From: Discostella pseudostelligera | Taxonomy: Eukaryota > Bacillariophyta > Thalassiosirophyceae > Thalassiosirales > Thalassiosiraceae | Length of the DNA: 38,655 nt | NCBI GenBank assembly: GCA_036940085.1 | Contig: JALLBK010000079.1 | Coordinates: 1 to 38,655 of the forward strand | Direction of reading: 5' to 3' | The notes under the pieces: model-generated | Database searches by the model: none | What the model was told of the DNA's origin: nothing | Seen by the model: only the letters and a program-made list of their open reading frames with translations | Translations under genes and position numbers: made by a program | Part shown: positions 1-10,798 of the stretch, in pieces | How positions within the stretch are numbered: position 1 is the first letter of the stretch | Layout: each line of letters starts with the position of its first letter

Positions 1-69
1 TCATAATCAACCCCAAAGCAACACCAGCGACGACGACTACTACATCATTATCAATCATTAGTAAATACC

Positions 70-1044
70 ATGGTGTCCATTTCTTCCCTCGTAGCCTCAT
101 CATTCTTGGTGGCTTCGCTGATTTCCACCGCAGACGCCTTTGCCACCCCTGCCATCATACTCACATCGCCTACTCGAGGCGCTCCACTCGGCGCATCCTC
201 GTCCGATCCTACCGAGATCTTAAGCGACTACATGACCAAAAGCCATGAGGAGAAATTACGTGCCATTAAGAGTGTTGAGGATCAGAAAAACATGGAGATT
301 AGTGTGCTCAAGGCAGAGATTGAAAGGCTCAAGTCAGCATCATCGTCTGAATTATCTGTCGCAACCTCTGCCGTCGCATCACCATCTCCTCCGCTAACAA
401 GCAACCTTGATTATAATAATATGGACATTGCCGCAATGCAATCCAAACTTGCATCCTATCAAGCTTTCATGGAGGAATATATTGTTGATTCACAGAATCA
501 GAAATTGGCAGCGGTCAAAGAGGCAGAAAGTCGGGTAGAGAAGAAGTTTATGGATATGATTGAGAAATTATTGTTGGACGAAAGCTCGGTGAATGGAAGT
601 GCAGATTCCTCCTCTCCTGCCGTTGTTGCTACTACTGCTGCTACTGTTGGTGAACAATCGTTATTCCAGAAACGCAACATTCAAATCACCCAAGCCGCCA
701 ATGCCAATAAATCACGTTGGGGAAGTATGGAAATCGAGCGTGCCAAAGATCAGTTGCTGGTGCAGCCACCACCATCCGCTGCTGCTGCGTCTGCTACTAC
801 GACGGTTGCTTCCACAGCAACACTCTTCGATCGTCGGAATGCCCAAGTGGTTGCGTCGGCAGCGGCGGGGAAATCACGATGGGGTGGTATGGAGGTAGAA
901 CGTGCCATGAAGAATGGTGTTGTCGTTGCTGATGGCGGCAGTAGTGCCAGTGGAAGTAGTGGTGGGAGTGCAGAGAGGACTACGAATGCTGTGATTAGTT
1001 TGGAAGAGCGCGTAAATCTCGGAGCACGCTTGCTTGGGGCATGA
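70..1044 (+). CDS. Plastid-targeted coiled-coil protein with duplicated KSRWG motif
   Basis: A single-exon 324-residue protein. Residues 1-23 form a typical signal peptide ending in ADA, followed directly by FATP. A Phe just after the cleavage site is the diagnostic plastid-import motif of diatoms, so import into the complex plastid is likely. Residues 45-90 and 120-170 are charged and heptad-like, consistent with coiled coils. Two copies of a roughly 30-residue unit follow (about residues 198-228 and 254-284), each with the pattern RNxQ(I/V), Ala-rich spacer, KSRWGxMExERA. They are separated by Ala/Thr/Ser linkers. The start at 70 has an ACC before the ATG and is the only one that keeps the presequence. 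No enzymatic domain was recognised. The coding call is firm; the function is unknown. Confidence 0.8.
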   Translation: MVSISSLVASSFLVASLISTADAFATPAIILTSPTRGAPLGASSSDPTEILSDYMTKSHEEKLRAIKSVEDQKNMEISVLKAEIERLKSASSSELSVATSAVASPSPPLTSNLDYNNMDIAAMQSKLASYQAFMEEYIVDSQNQKLAAVKEAESRVEKKFMDMIEKLLLDESSVNGSADSSSPAVVATTAATVGEQSLFQKRNIQITQAANANKSRWGSMEIERAKDQLLVQPPPSAAAASATTTVASTATLFDRRNAQVVASAAAGKSRWGGMEVERAMKNGVVVADGGSSASGSSGGSAERTTNAVISLEERVNLGARLLGA

Positions 1045-1342
1045 TCAGTGTCATTGTAAAACAACAATGTCACGACAATGGGATGCATGAGTTGAAAAGA
1101 GAGTGTATATGTGTGATTTGGATGAAGGGCAAGGGGGGGTAGGCCGACTGTATCAAATGTTGTGAGATGGAAGATATATTACGGTGATCACGCTTTTGAA
1201 CGTGACAACCATAATGAATGGCGCAAAATGGTGACACCAGAACAGAGTCGTTATCAAAACACGGAAAAATAGAATTCATTTTTACTTGGAGTTTACATAG
1301 ATTTCTCGGCAACATGCATTCGTATTGCATCCAAATACATTC
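1045..1342. other. Intergenic spacer without recognised gene
   Basis: About 300 bp between the stop of the plastid-targeted protein and the small minus-strand coiled-coil frame. A minus-strand open frame crosses it, but it has no domain, coiled coil or splice signals that support coding. It probably holds 3' ends of both neighbours. Confidence 0.4.
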
Positions 1343-1873
1343 TTATCGTCCGGTAGGTTGATTTACACCGCACTCAACCGTCGCCGCCATTGTGAATGAA
1401 GGTTCCGATAGTGACGCAAAAATGGCGGCCGCTGTGGTTAACAGTACGGATGGGCCATAATCATACACAAACTGTTTGAGTGTCTTTAAGAAAGTGTCTG
1501 ATGGCTTTCCCATCCCCATCGTTACTCGTTCTTCGAGGAGTTGTATCATATTCTCCTACTCTTTCAGCAGTTCATGACTTTTACTCAACTGAGCATCCTT
1601 AATTTCCAGCAATGCACGACTTTCACTCAACTGAGCATCCTTCTTTTTCAACTCAGCATCCTGTCTATTCAACCGAACATCCTGCGGAACTAGATTATGA
1701 TTCGCGTTGCTCAGCTGGATTTTTTTCGCGAGATGCGCATGCGCATTGCCAAGCTCGTTGAGTACCATGACATCATCATTGCCATCAGGGCAACTGTGAA
1801 GTAGAAGTAGGGATTTTTCAATGCGGTACAGAAATGTTGGATGACGGGTGAATTCATCATCGTCTTCCTCCAA
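1343..1873 (-). pseudogene. Small coiled-coil protein interrupted by one in-frame TAG
   Basis: Reading from ATG at 1873, the frame encodes an acidic start, a globular-looking middle and a coiled coil with two clear 14-residue repeats of the form KDAQLSxSxxLLE. The DNA repeat period is 42 bp, near 1574 and 1617. A TAG at 1558-1556 interrupts the frame. The same frame stays open for another 70 codons to 1343 and encodes a hydrophobic stretch (YGPSVLLTTAAAIFAS) and a short tail. A GT-AG intron removing the stop would be only about 29 bp, which is implausible. The frame also stays coding-like for some 35 codons upstream of 1873, so a missing 5' exon is possible. It may be a recent pseudogene, a stop readthrough case, or a 105-residue protein ending at the TAG. 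No family was recognised. Confidence 0.4.
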
Positions 1874-2225
1874 CGATGAATTAAAGCAGGGGATGACATC
1901 TTCCTCGTCCGATCGAGCGTCGTCGGAGTTGGAGTCGTAGCGCGGCTAGCGGTAGTAGTAGAATTATCCTTTATGGGAGTCATTCTTCGTTATGGCAATG
2001 ATTATCGATATGGAGAGATGAATAATGCGATGATCGGTGCATCGGCGGTGCAATGGCCGGCACTGGATGCAACAAAAGTTGATGCGGTTCTGGCTGTTGG
2101 TGTTGGGTGTTGGGAGCTGTTGGCTGAGGTTGGCTGTATGTTCGCCGCGGCGGCATTCGGATGATTGGATTTGGTGTACTTTTTCATATGAATTCCTAGA
2201 TAGGGAGGGAAAGATCGTGTTCTGA

Positions 2226-2320
2226 AAACAAATGGCGGGCTAAGATTCGCCCAGCGCGCCATTTTTTCGCCACACACCCTGGTCTTCGCGCCATTTTTGC
2301 CATCATCACTTCTTACTACT
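2226..2320. promoter_or_regulatory. Promoter with clustered GGCGGG/GCGCGCC (E2F-like) sites
   Basis: Just upstream of the MYG1 start lie TGGCGGGC (2233), GCGCGCCATTTTTTCGCC (about 2254) and TCGCGCCATTTTTGCC (about 2286). These resemble E2F/DP sites (TTTSSCGC) in both orientations. The same element recurs before other genes in this window. The identification as E2F-like is by consensus only. Confidence 0.45.
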
Positions 2321-2352
2321 TCACAATCCACCCAACACATCATAGGTGCACC

Positions 2353-3759
2353 ATGGTCTTCGGACTCCGGTGCCGTATTAGTAGTACATCAACAATAGTA
2401 CCAACCACAATCTTCTCGGCAATTCTCCTTTCCACAACGGCTACATCGTCATCTTATTCTCGTCTCATTGGCATTCATTCTACTCGCGCAATATCCAACA
2501 CGGCAGCAGCTGCAGCGTTCACCTTCGTCCCTACGTCGTCGTATCCATCGTTCCACCACACATCAACATCATCGCCATCATCACCAAGCCTCATCGCACT
2601 CAACATGCTCTCCACTTCCTCTACCAGCAGCAGCGGCGGTACCATCTACAAACGAACCAAACTGTCCCATCTTCCCTCCTCAACCAAACTCATTGGGACA
2701 CATTCCGGTACCTTCCAAGCCGATGAGGCATTAGGCGTCTGGCTTCTACGTCAAACACCCACCTATCGTCATGCCAAGGTAGTTCGTTCCCGTGATGAAG
2801 CCGTATTAAACAACTGTGATATTGTATTGGATGTAGGAGGTATCTATGATCATAGCAAATTGAGGTATGATCATCATCAACGTGGATATGATGAAAAATT
2901 TGTTCCCAAGAAGGGAACGAAAGAACGATGCACTAAATTAAGTGCTAGTGGACTCATTTATCGTCATTATGGGAAGGATGTAATCTGCGAATACTATCCT
3001 CAACTACTATTGAAGGATACTAATAATGCCGAAGCATTGGATTGGGTATATACGAAAATGTATGATTCCTTCATGGAGGCAATTGATGCCATTGATACAG
3101 GTGTGGAACCTCTTCCACCGAATGTTATGGGGAGCGATGGACAAGAAGTGCAATTGATCTATCGTGATAATACTGGATTATCATCACGTGTTAGTCGGAT
3201 CAATCCTCGTTGGAATGAAGTAGTGGAAGATGAAGGGGAGGATGGTGAAACTACGGGTGGCACACCTCCCGATCCCGATGCACGGTTCGAAATAGCCTCG
3301 GAAATGTGTGGACAAGATTTCATGAGCATACTTACCAAAATTGTCGAATCGGATTTACCCGCACGTACCATCGTACAATCGGCCGTTCAATCTCGATACG
3401 AAGTCGATAGTTCTGGGGAAATTATTTGTTTGCCTAGTGGTGGACTACCCTGGAAGAATGAGATCTATGAACTCGAGAAGGAATATGGTTTGGATGGCAG
3501 TAGTAGTTCGACACCTTTGATCAAGTATGTATTGTATACTGATCAATCGAACATGTGGCGAATACAATGTGTGAGTGTGGAGGGGAAGGCATTTGAGAAT
3601 CGACGTGGTTTGCCAGAAGCTTGGCGTGGATTGCGCGATGAGGAACTGTCCAGTCTGTCGGGAATTGAGGGGTGTACTTTTGTACATGCCTCGGGATTTA
3701 TTGGGGGAAATGCTAGTTATGAGGGTGTGTTGGAGATGGCAAGGAAGGCGCTGAAGTGA
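2353..3759 (+). CDS. MYG1: MYG1-family exonuclease (UPF0160)
   Basis: A single exon of 468 residues. MYG1 proteins are DHH-like phosphoesterases; the animal and yeast members act as RNA exonucleases in nucleus and mitochondria. Family landmarks are visible in order: GTHSGTFQADEALGVW (about 115-130), VLDVGG with YDHSKLRYDHHQRGY (about 158-179; the DHH metal-binding signature), ASGLIYRHYG (about 195), a helical region with FMEAIDAIDTG, and the C-terminal SLSGIEGCTFVHASGFIGG block. Residues 1-110 are an extra Ser/Thr-rich extension with a hydrophobic start, probably a mitochondrial or plastid targeting peptide. Met85 is an alternative internal start giving a protein close to the usual 350-380 residues. 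An acidic insertion lies near residues 290-310. Confidence 0.92.
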   Translation: MVFGLRCRISSTSTIVPTTIFSAILLSTTATSSSYSRLIGIHSTRAISNTAAAAAFTFVPTSSYPSFHHTSTSSPSSPSLIALNMLSTSSTSSSGGTIYKRTKLSHLPSSTKLIGTHSGTFQADEALGVWLLRQTPTYRHAKVVRSRDEAVLNNCDIVLDVGGIYDHSKLRYDHHQRGYDEKFVPKKGTKERCTKLSASGLIYRHYGKDVICEYYPQLLLKDTNNAEALDWVYTKMYDSFMEAIDAIDTGVEPLPPNVMGSDGQEVQLIYRDNTGLSSRVSRINPRWNEVVEDEGEDGETTGGTPPDPDARFEIASEMCGQDFMSILTKIVESDLPARTIVQSAVQSRYEVDSSGEIICLPSGGLPWKNEIYELEKEYGLDGSSSSTPLIKYVLYTDQSNMWRIQCVSVEGKAFENRRGLPEAWRGLRDEELSSLSGIEGCTFVHASGFIGGNASYEGVLEMARKALK

Positions 3760-3989
3760 ATAATGGGTGGGTAGAGTTTTCTTTGCGGACAGGTTGAACA
3801 GAAAAGCTTATAACTGCGAGCAAAATGGGGAGTGATACAACCCTGGATCACAGTTATTTCGGGTTGGGGTGATGATGATTTGCAAGAATAACAATCGTTG
3901 ACGATAATTATATTATTGAGACCTATTGCATGTGTGGAAAGCATGGAGTTTGAGCGTCGTTTGTTCCTCAATTTCACACACATGTGAAA

Positions 3990-6010
3990 TCAGAAACCAC
4001 TAAATCCACCACCCCCAAATCCTCCAAGTCCTCTCTCCTCATTTTCACTACTCGATACACGTTCCAACAATGCTCCTACCCGTTTCTTCACCGTCTCAAT
4101 CTGACTTGCCGTACCCTCAATCTGCAACACTCGTCGTATTTGATCGACATGCATCTTTGTTTTGGTCTGTCGTTGCATAGCAATGATAGTCGCACCACGT
4201 CGTCCGATAACGATACCGACATGATTGCCCAATTCCATCTCAGCATGGAGGATTTCATTCGAGGCACCGTCGATACCACCAGCATCGAGACCATCGTCAT
4301 CGAGACCGTGTTTGGTGCCAGGACGATTGCGTGCCCAGAACTTAGTTTGACGGTCATTGCTCCCCGTGGCGAGTAAGTGTCCGGCGGGATGCCATTTCAT
4401 ATCCCATATGGCCATATCGTGAGCAAACGGTATTTTGGCTGCGGGTTCTTCTGATCCTTTCGGTCCTGAATTTCATGTGTTGTGGAGGAAAGGGAAGAAG
4501 CAGAGTATTGCGACGTCGATACAATGACAATGAGCCGATGACAACGAAGTTTAAGCATTGAAACAAGTGTTCAAAGGAACTCACCAATGTTCCAATAAAT
4601 CAATGTGCCATCCATTCCACCACTCGCAAACACAGTCTCATATACCGGGTGCCACGCAATACTAGTCACCTCCTTATGATGCCCCTTTAATGAACACAGT
4701 TCCCTCATAGCACGAATGTCGTACAATTTGATGAGTTGATCTCGACTAGCCGTTAATAGCCAATTGCCATTGTCATTCCATGCTACCTTTGTGACGGTAT
4801 TTTTATGTCCGTACAGAGTGCTAAGACAGGATCCAGTCCGTGGATCCCATAGCTGATGAAAGATAATTGGTAGTGGTGGTGGTGATTGGTCGGTTCATCG
4901 TCGATTATGCGATAGAAAAGTGGCGACAGTGCAAAAACAAACAAAGGATGAATTACCAACAATGACTCTTCACATTCTCTAGAAAATCAAGCAAACTCAC
5001 CTTGACCAAATTATCCTTACTTCCCGAACAAATTACTGAACTTCGTGGGTGCCACGCAACCGTCTTCACATCCCATCCATGTCCCTCCAACTTCCTCTCT
5101 TCGCGATGTCCCGCCCAATCAAAAACACGGACCGTAGCATCATCGCCACAACTAACAAACTTTGTATCACTCGGACTAAAACTCAATCCATGGATTGCTT
5201 GTCCATCATGGCTATCTAAACTTTGTACAGGTGCAATGCTTGGACTCCAGTATTTGATATTGCCCCCAGAATCACTGGTTAGTAAATAGTTTTGATTGTG
5301 TGACCAGGCCATGGATCGGAAGGATGTATCATGTGCTGACATGATTAATTCAAAGCTAAAGTTGACACCATCCCAGAGGGTGAATTCACCCTCTTGATTG
5401 CCCGTGAGAAGACGTCGTCCACCGGGTGTCCAGCTTAGACACCTTATTGATTCATTAACAGTGAATGTTGTGGTGATGTGAAAGATGGTAGCAGCATCAG
5501 CAAAAGAAAACAACAAAATCAACAACCCTATTACTTGAAAGAGCACTCCCAAAATTTTTATGCGACAACTTACATGACCGGATTCGAATTCTTTGCTCTC
5601 GTCACATGCGCACAATAGGTCAAAAAGGCACAGCTCGGAATGACATTTCCCCCGGTTCCACCCTCCCCCCATGATAACCCCATGTGCCTCAAATAATTTG
5701 TATGGCATTGTATGTATGGATATCCAGCCAGTCCACTCCCACCTGGTATGGCATGCAATCGTTTATTGGGTTTACGATAGAGACGAGACGAGACGTCTAG
5801 GATGGACGGGGTGTGATAGTCGATGCACCGACGTTTGAGTTCGCCGGTGCCTTTGTCTTTGTTGGCGATGTTGGTGTCATCGTCATCATCGTTGATTTCG
5901 TCACCGTAGGAGAAATTATTATTAGTATCGCGTGCATGATGTTTGGAAGACGAGCCTCCGTAGGCGGAGATATCCGTATGCGGTGGAGGAAGGTGGCGGC
6001 TCATGCTCAT
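3990..6010 (-). CDS. Polyadenylation factor WDR33/Pfs2-type WD40 protein with C-terminal KH domain
   Basis: Four exons on the minus strand: 6010-5574, 5442-5001, 4852-4585 and 4465-3990. The first three introns begin GTAAGT, GTGAGT and GTGAGT; all end in AG and keep phase. The product is about 540 residues. The N-terminal RRCIDY motif and the join [15 protein letters not shown] match the WDR33/Pfs2 family of the cleavage and polyadenylation specificity factor, which binds the AAUAAA signal. WD repeats follow: [61 protein letters not shown]. After the last blade, about residues 460-516 form a KH domain with IGRRG as the GxxG loop. A Gly-rich tail ends the protein. I chose Met at 6010; Met at 6133 or 6154 would add about 40-48 residues but overlaps a promoter-like TTTCCCGCCAAA site. 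Confidence 0.88.
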
Positions 6011-6113
6011 GGTCGTAGTAGCGCATCGGCTCTCATGGTGACGGTGATGGTGGATTTGGGGTTTGGTGATGGTGGAATTGGATGACAGACAGACGAGACA
6101 ATAATTTCGTCGA

Positions 6114-6332
6114 CAGTTTCCCGCCAAATCCATTTTCAGCTGTCTCAAATTCAAATTCGAGAAACAGTTTGATTTCGAGAATCCAATACAAAGGAATACT
6201 TAGTTCCTTTGTTACATCATAAAGCACTAATTCGAAATTCAAATTTGAGAAAGCATCTGCTGAACGGAAAGTGTTGCTGCTAAAATAGAAAAGATTCTCC
6301 CTGGCGCAACTTCAAGTCTGTTCCCGCCATTT
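6114..6332. promoter_or_regulatory. Divergent upstream region with two TTCCCGCC (E2F-like) sites
   Basis: TTTCCCGCCAAAT (6117-6129) and TTCCCGCCAT (6321-6330) flank the 5' end of the WD40 gene. The helicase gene starts 870 bp further right in the opposite direction. The motif agrees with the element seen before other genes in this window. If the WD40 protein started at 6133 the first site would be coding. Confidence 0.4.
6143..6250. repeat. Small AT-rich inverted repeat, MITE-like
   Basis: The arms at 6143-6160 (TCTCAAATTCAAATTCGA) and 6231-6250 (reads TCTCAAATTTGAATTTCGAA on the minus strand) are near-complementary, with two mismatches and one indel. A perfect 6-bp hairpin with a 7-base loop (AAGGAA...TTCCTT, 6191-6209) sits between them. 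No target-site duplication is evident. The right arm with its flank shares 16 bases with a second intergenic site at 20405-20420. Confidence 0.4.
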
Positions 6333-7198
6333 CGAATTCATCAATCTCAGCCGCGCGCCGCCGTCGACGACGACGACGACGATTGGTGGCTTCGGCGCTG
6401 TAGTAGTAGGAGTAATCGTTAGTTCGGCGGAGACTACGGTATTGGATGCATTCCTCCCAACCATGACGTCCTCTAGCCCGCCTGATATTTCTCCCTAATC
6501 TGGCTCACTGGCGGGACGGGGCAATGGCAATGATTAATGATGTTGGACATTAGACATGGGTGACATGGTCTCGAGCTCAAGTTGGTTCTAATTCACCATG
6601 ACGCTGCTTGTGTTGCACATCCACAAATATGCAGTACTAGTTGTATGGGGCTGGAAAAGTTGTTGGATGCGTTGAAGTTGTCAATCGAAGTATTGTGGAG
6701 CGCAAAGTGTGCCCGGTGATTTAGTGAAAACAAGTCATTGATCATTCAGAATGACAGTGTTTTCTTGGGTTTACCCTCATTATCTGCACCGAATGGATTC
6801 ATGTGGGTCGAATGGTCTGGTGTTTTTGGGAGAAGATAATGCAATCATCTGGATTAAATTCGATTTCGCATGCTTGTATGTGTATTGGGGGTGGCGGGTC
6901 ATTCAACAATCAGCCATGCCGGATTTTCTCTCAACCTTCCACCCTCTTTTGTGAGCTCTACACCTTCGGGACGGCGTCCACTGCTTTTCACATCAAAATC
7001 TTCAAGTGAAGGAATCTTTTCTTCTCTATCACCCTGGCAACTAGCGCCTGCTTCAAATCTAAAGCTCGATTTCATCTCTTTTGGCAACTCATCCCATTAT
7101 TTGCTGTCGGCGCATGTTCTTCTTCCTTCCCAAATTTCCATTGCAAATCAACTGCCTATTTCAATACGAGTCCCTGATCAAATCGATTCAACTTAACG
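6251..7198. other. Gene-free spacer and probable 5' UTR of the helicase gene
   Basis: About 950 bp with no supported gene. It contains a (GAC)n run near 6365-6383, a TGACGTC half-site near 6463, and overlapping short open frames that lack protein features. An open frame ending at 7196, just before the helicase ATG, most likely reflects untranslated leader. Confidence 0.4.
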
Positions 7199-10100
7199 AT
7201 GGCGCCTTCAGTATCTTTCTGCACTGTGTGCAATGATGATGACGAGGATGTTGTCTACAATTGCAAGGGGAAGGGTGGTGCTTGCTCCTACCAACTCTGC
7301 GCGGGATGTGTCAGATTCGCTTTCGACGATAAGAGCGGAGCCAACAGCTCCTTTTGCGCCTTGTGCGAACATCCGTGCGCACTTGATATGATTTCTGCTG
7401 TCTGCGGCAAAGGAGCAATTCTTGCAGTTGAGCAGAATGTTAGGGGGAGAGTCGAGTTCCAAGTGCATGAGGAGTTCCTAAGGAAGGAAGCATCGAGGTA
7501 AGTGTACTACCAAATGTAATAATATTTCACATTTGTCCCGTGCTACTTCTAATCCGAGAGTTGTCTTTCTTTCCTGCCAGGTCTGTGGCAGTAGACATGA
7601 GCGAGCAGGCAAGGAAAATTTTTAATGAATTGTCCGAGCGTCTCAATCTCAAGTGCCCGCGTTGCAAGGCTGTGTTCAATGATTACGATGGTTGCGATGC
7701 ACTGACTTGTGCTGTACCCAGTTGCCGAGCCGCGTTCTGTGCTATTTGTCTAGAGGACTGTGGACATGATGCGCATGCTCACGTTGCAACACATGGTTCG
7801 CTTTTTGGTAAAGCTGGATTTGAGAAAAGCAAGATCCTTCGTGCTAAGAGTGAAATTGACAAATTGATGGCCAGTCTCTCCCATGAACCGTTCGAACTTA
7901 AACAACTTGTTCACAATCACATCGAGAAGGCACATTTATTGAAAGATTATTCTGCGCCTTCTACCCCAGGAGTCTCTACCAAAAAATCCGCCTTCCTTTC
8001 AATGGCAAAGGCAACCCTTTCTCTTGCTGTGAGAACCGACCGCCTGGCCGTATTGAGCAATCCTTCGGAGTATGACACTCGTAAGCAAATCAATGCGGGT
8101 ATGATATCTCCAAGGTGTGCTGTGCCAAGTGATTACCGACTTCAACTAATTTGGATGGATGAAAATCTATATCGAATTGAACTTGCGCATAAAGACATTG
8201 CCACTGATCATTTCATTGTCATTCACGATATAAAAGATCACTTTAAGGAAAATGCAAAGGTGGAGTCACTGCTAAATGTCGCCCAAGCTCTACGATGTGC
8301 GGTCATTGCTATTGAAGGGCGCTCAAGTCTCTACCAATCTTCTCGAGGAGGTTCAATTCCAAATGGACATAGGATTGCTGACGATGAGGTCGGCATCACC
8401 CTCCAGGCCATTGACAAAGATGGCAATGCCGTACATGGCGAGATGTTTAGACGGGATCTCACTATTATCGGCTTGAATCAAAACAATAGGATGCTATTGC
8501 AAGAAAAGCACGTTGAATCGTCTTCAGATTCGGAACTTATGATCGAGCCTTTGGAGCATTTGATCGGTGTTGGAGTTCCAAAAGCAGTCATTACGGAGTT
8601 AGAAATGGAGGTACCAGTAAGTCAGAGTGAGTTGAACGACGATCAAAAAAAGGTTGCACACCCTCTGTTATTGAAAACTGCGATGGAGGTGGCAGGTCCT
8701 CCAGGCACTGGTAAAACGAAAACAATTGTTGAGCTTGTAAGGGGTCTCCTAAAATGCACGAACTTTGATATTCTTGTGCTCAGTGAACGAAACGGCGCAA
8801 TTAATGCAATTGCAGAGAAGTTTAAGAAAGAGTCCTTGAAGAGTCAGGGAAAGAAGACAGAGATTACCGATCTACATGTATGGATGTCTGTGATGGCATA
8901 TGGGGTTGCCGAATCGATGGGAGAGTCGACCAAATTGTTCACTGTCGAGGAAAAGCTTCAGTAAGTCACTCGAACTATGTGTTGAATATCTATTGTGAGC
9001 ATGGTTAAGATCTAATCATGGTTGCTTACGTTCCTTAAATAGATGTCATCCTGAAATGATCGACCTCCAAGAAAAACGTGACATGCTCGATGCCGCTTCA
9101 AAGAGCCTCTCGAAGGCCCTCCGTCGCGAGCTTTCTGATATAGTGCAGAGCTTCGGGAGGCGATTCAATGAGGATTCCGCTGTGATAAAGAGTAGAGAAA
9201 TAGAGAGGAACACCATTGAATTTTCTTCGCCCCTCAGTATTATCGGTGCCACCAAGCAGGCTACATTGGACATCAGCACATTACTCGACGACAAGATCTA
9301 TGGATCAAAGTATGTTTCCGAGGAGAGTACGTCCGATATAGTTGTTCGTCACTCGTTACTCCTCGGCCGATTAATTCCCATCCGCACCGGCAAGGAACGA
9401 GCTGATCACAAGAGCCAACCTTGGGACGCAAAGGAAGCAACGAAACGACTCCGCTTCATTATCGACCGTTTGACAGCCGCGCTTAAACTTCTCATCTTCG
9501 ATCCAGACAATGCAACATGCATCTACAAGGAAAAAACTGATGCCGATGAAGCCTTCAAAGCACTTCGTGCTCGTCTAGAAGAAGAGCTTCCCGACAAAGC
9601 TCGTCTGCACATGTCTACAATCGGATCATCACACAAACTCCAAACCATGTCGAAGAACAACAGAAGTGAAGATCTCGTCCATAGCTTTGGGCATTTATCC
9701 CTTGATGACTCCGATGAAGACGAAGAATTCCATCCTCCGAAAGATACAATTTGCATCTTTGACGAATCTGGATGTATTCCGGCTTACGAGCTACTTGGGC
9801 TCTCTCGCCTTGGGCGGTCAATTAATTCAATCATCGTAGTCGGAGACAAGCATCAACTGCCACCATACGATCCTATGCAGGGCAGGCATCACGCCCACGG
9901 AAAAAGAAATGGCCAAAGTGTCAAAACCACGAAAATTCACAGCTTGCTTGATGCAAGTGCGCTCACGATTGACACAGGGAAAGTTATGCTCACTTTGCAG
10001 TACAGGGTCCCGAGGGATATTGCTGAGATGCTTAATTCGAGGGTCTACCGAGGACAGTACAGAACTTGTCCAACTGCAAAGGTCCCGGACTCAGGTTTGT

Positions 10101-10691
10101 CTTCAAAGAACGTTATTCTACCTTAATTCTATCCTCTGTGCTCAATATTTATCATTACTCTATCTCGGTTGCAGGGCTGAAAATGATAAATGTTCCATGG
10201 TCGGAAAGCCCTCAGAGGAAGTATGTCAATCCGAATGAAATCGATATGGGCATCAATCTACTCATGCAATTGAAGCGGGAATATGATATTTCCAGCACCC
10301 TCGTAATCACACCGGTAAGGCAGGAATGTTTGTATGGGAATCATTCTGTATCCTCTAGATTAACCAACCATGCAATCATCCTTAGTACAAAAACCAGCAG
10401 CGTGAATTCGAGTTCCAGATTAAACGCAATAACGAGAGGGGACGGGATTATATAGAGACAACAGTCTTAACTATCGATCAGTGCCAGGGACAGGAAGCTG
10501 ATGCAGTAATTCTAAGCTTCGTACGGAGACCAACTCGGTTCTTGACTATCAACCGGCTTAATGTTGCATTATCTCGGAGTTGCAAGAAGATTTTTGTTCT
10601 CACCGACTTCAAAGACTTCAAACGCGCCTCCAGCGAGAACAATTGGGAATGCTCTGGTCTAGCATCTGATATGCTGGTTGATTTCATTTAA
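7199..10691 (+). CDS. RING/IBR zinc-region superfamily 1 RNA helicase (UPF1/ZNFX1-like)
   Basis: Five exons: 7199-7497, 7581-8960, 9043-10094, 10175-10314, 10386-10691. All introns are GT-AG and 71-83 bp, with phases that join open frames; product about 1058 residues. Residues 8-60 contain CxxC pairs (C8/C11, CAGC, CALC) resembling a RING finger. Residues 125-167 contain a second Cys/His cluster (CPRC, C, C, CAIC, C, H, H) resembling IBR/RING2. The helicase core follows: Q-like VSQSELNDDQKKVA, Walker A GPPGTGKT (about 472), Walker B IFDES (about 800), GDKHQLPP, LQYRVP (about 878), DQCQGQEADAV and LNVALSRS (about 1015). These are superfamily 1B motifs of the UPF1 class. A 330-residue stretch separates motifs I and II. 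A role in RNA surveillance or ubiquitin-linked RNA control is inference. Confidence 0.88.
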
Positions 10692-10798
10692 CCTACGCAA
10701 ATATTGTGCATTTTGAGCTACGCCGTCTGTACGGATTAGGAAAGATGAGAAAGTCAATGTTCGATAATTGGGAGGTGTACAGTTTATTTCTCCACAAT

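Noticed and set aside
6751..7196. Several overlapping plus-strand open frames before the helicase gene
   Set aside because: No protein features, mutually overlapping, and they end at or before the well-supported ATG at 7199; better explained as leader sequence.
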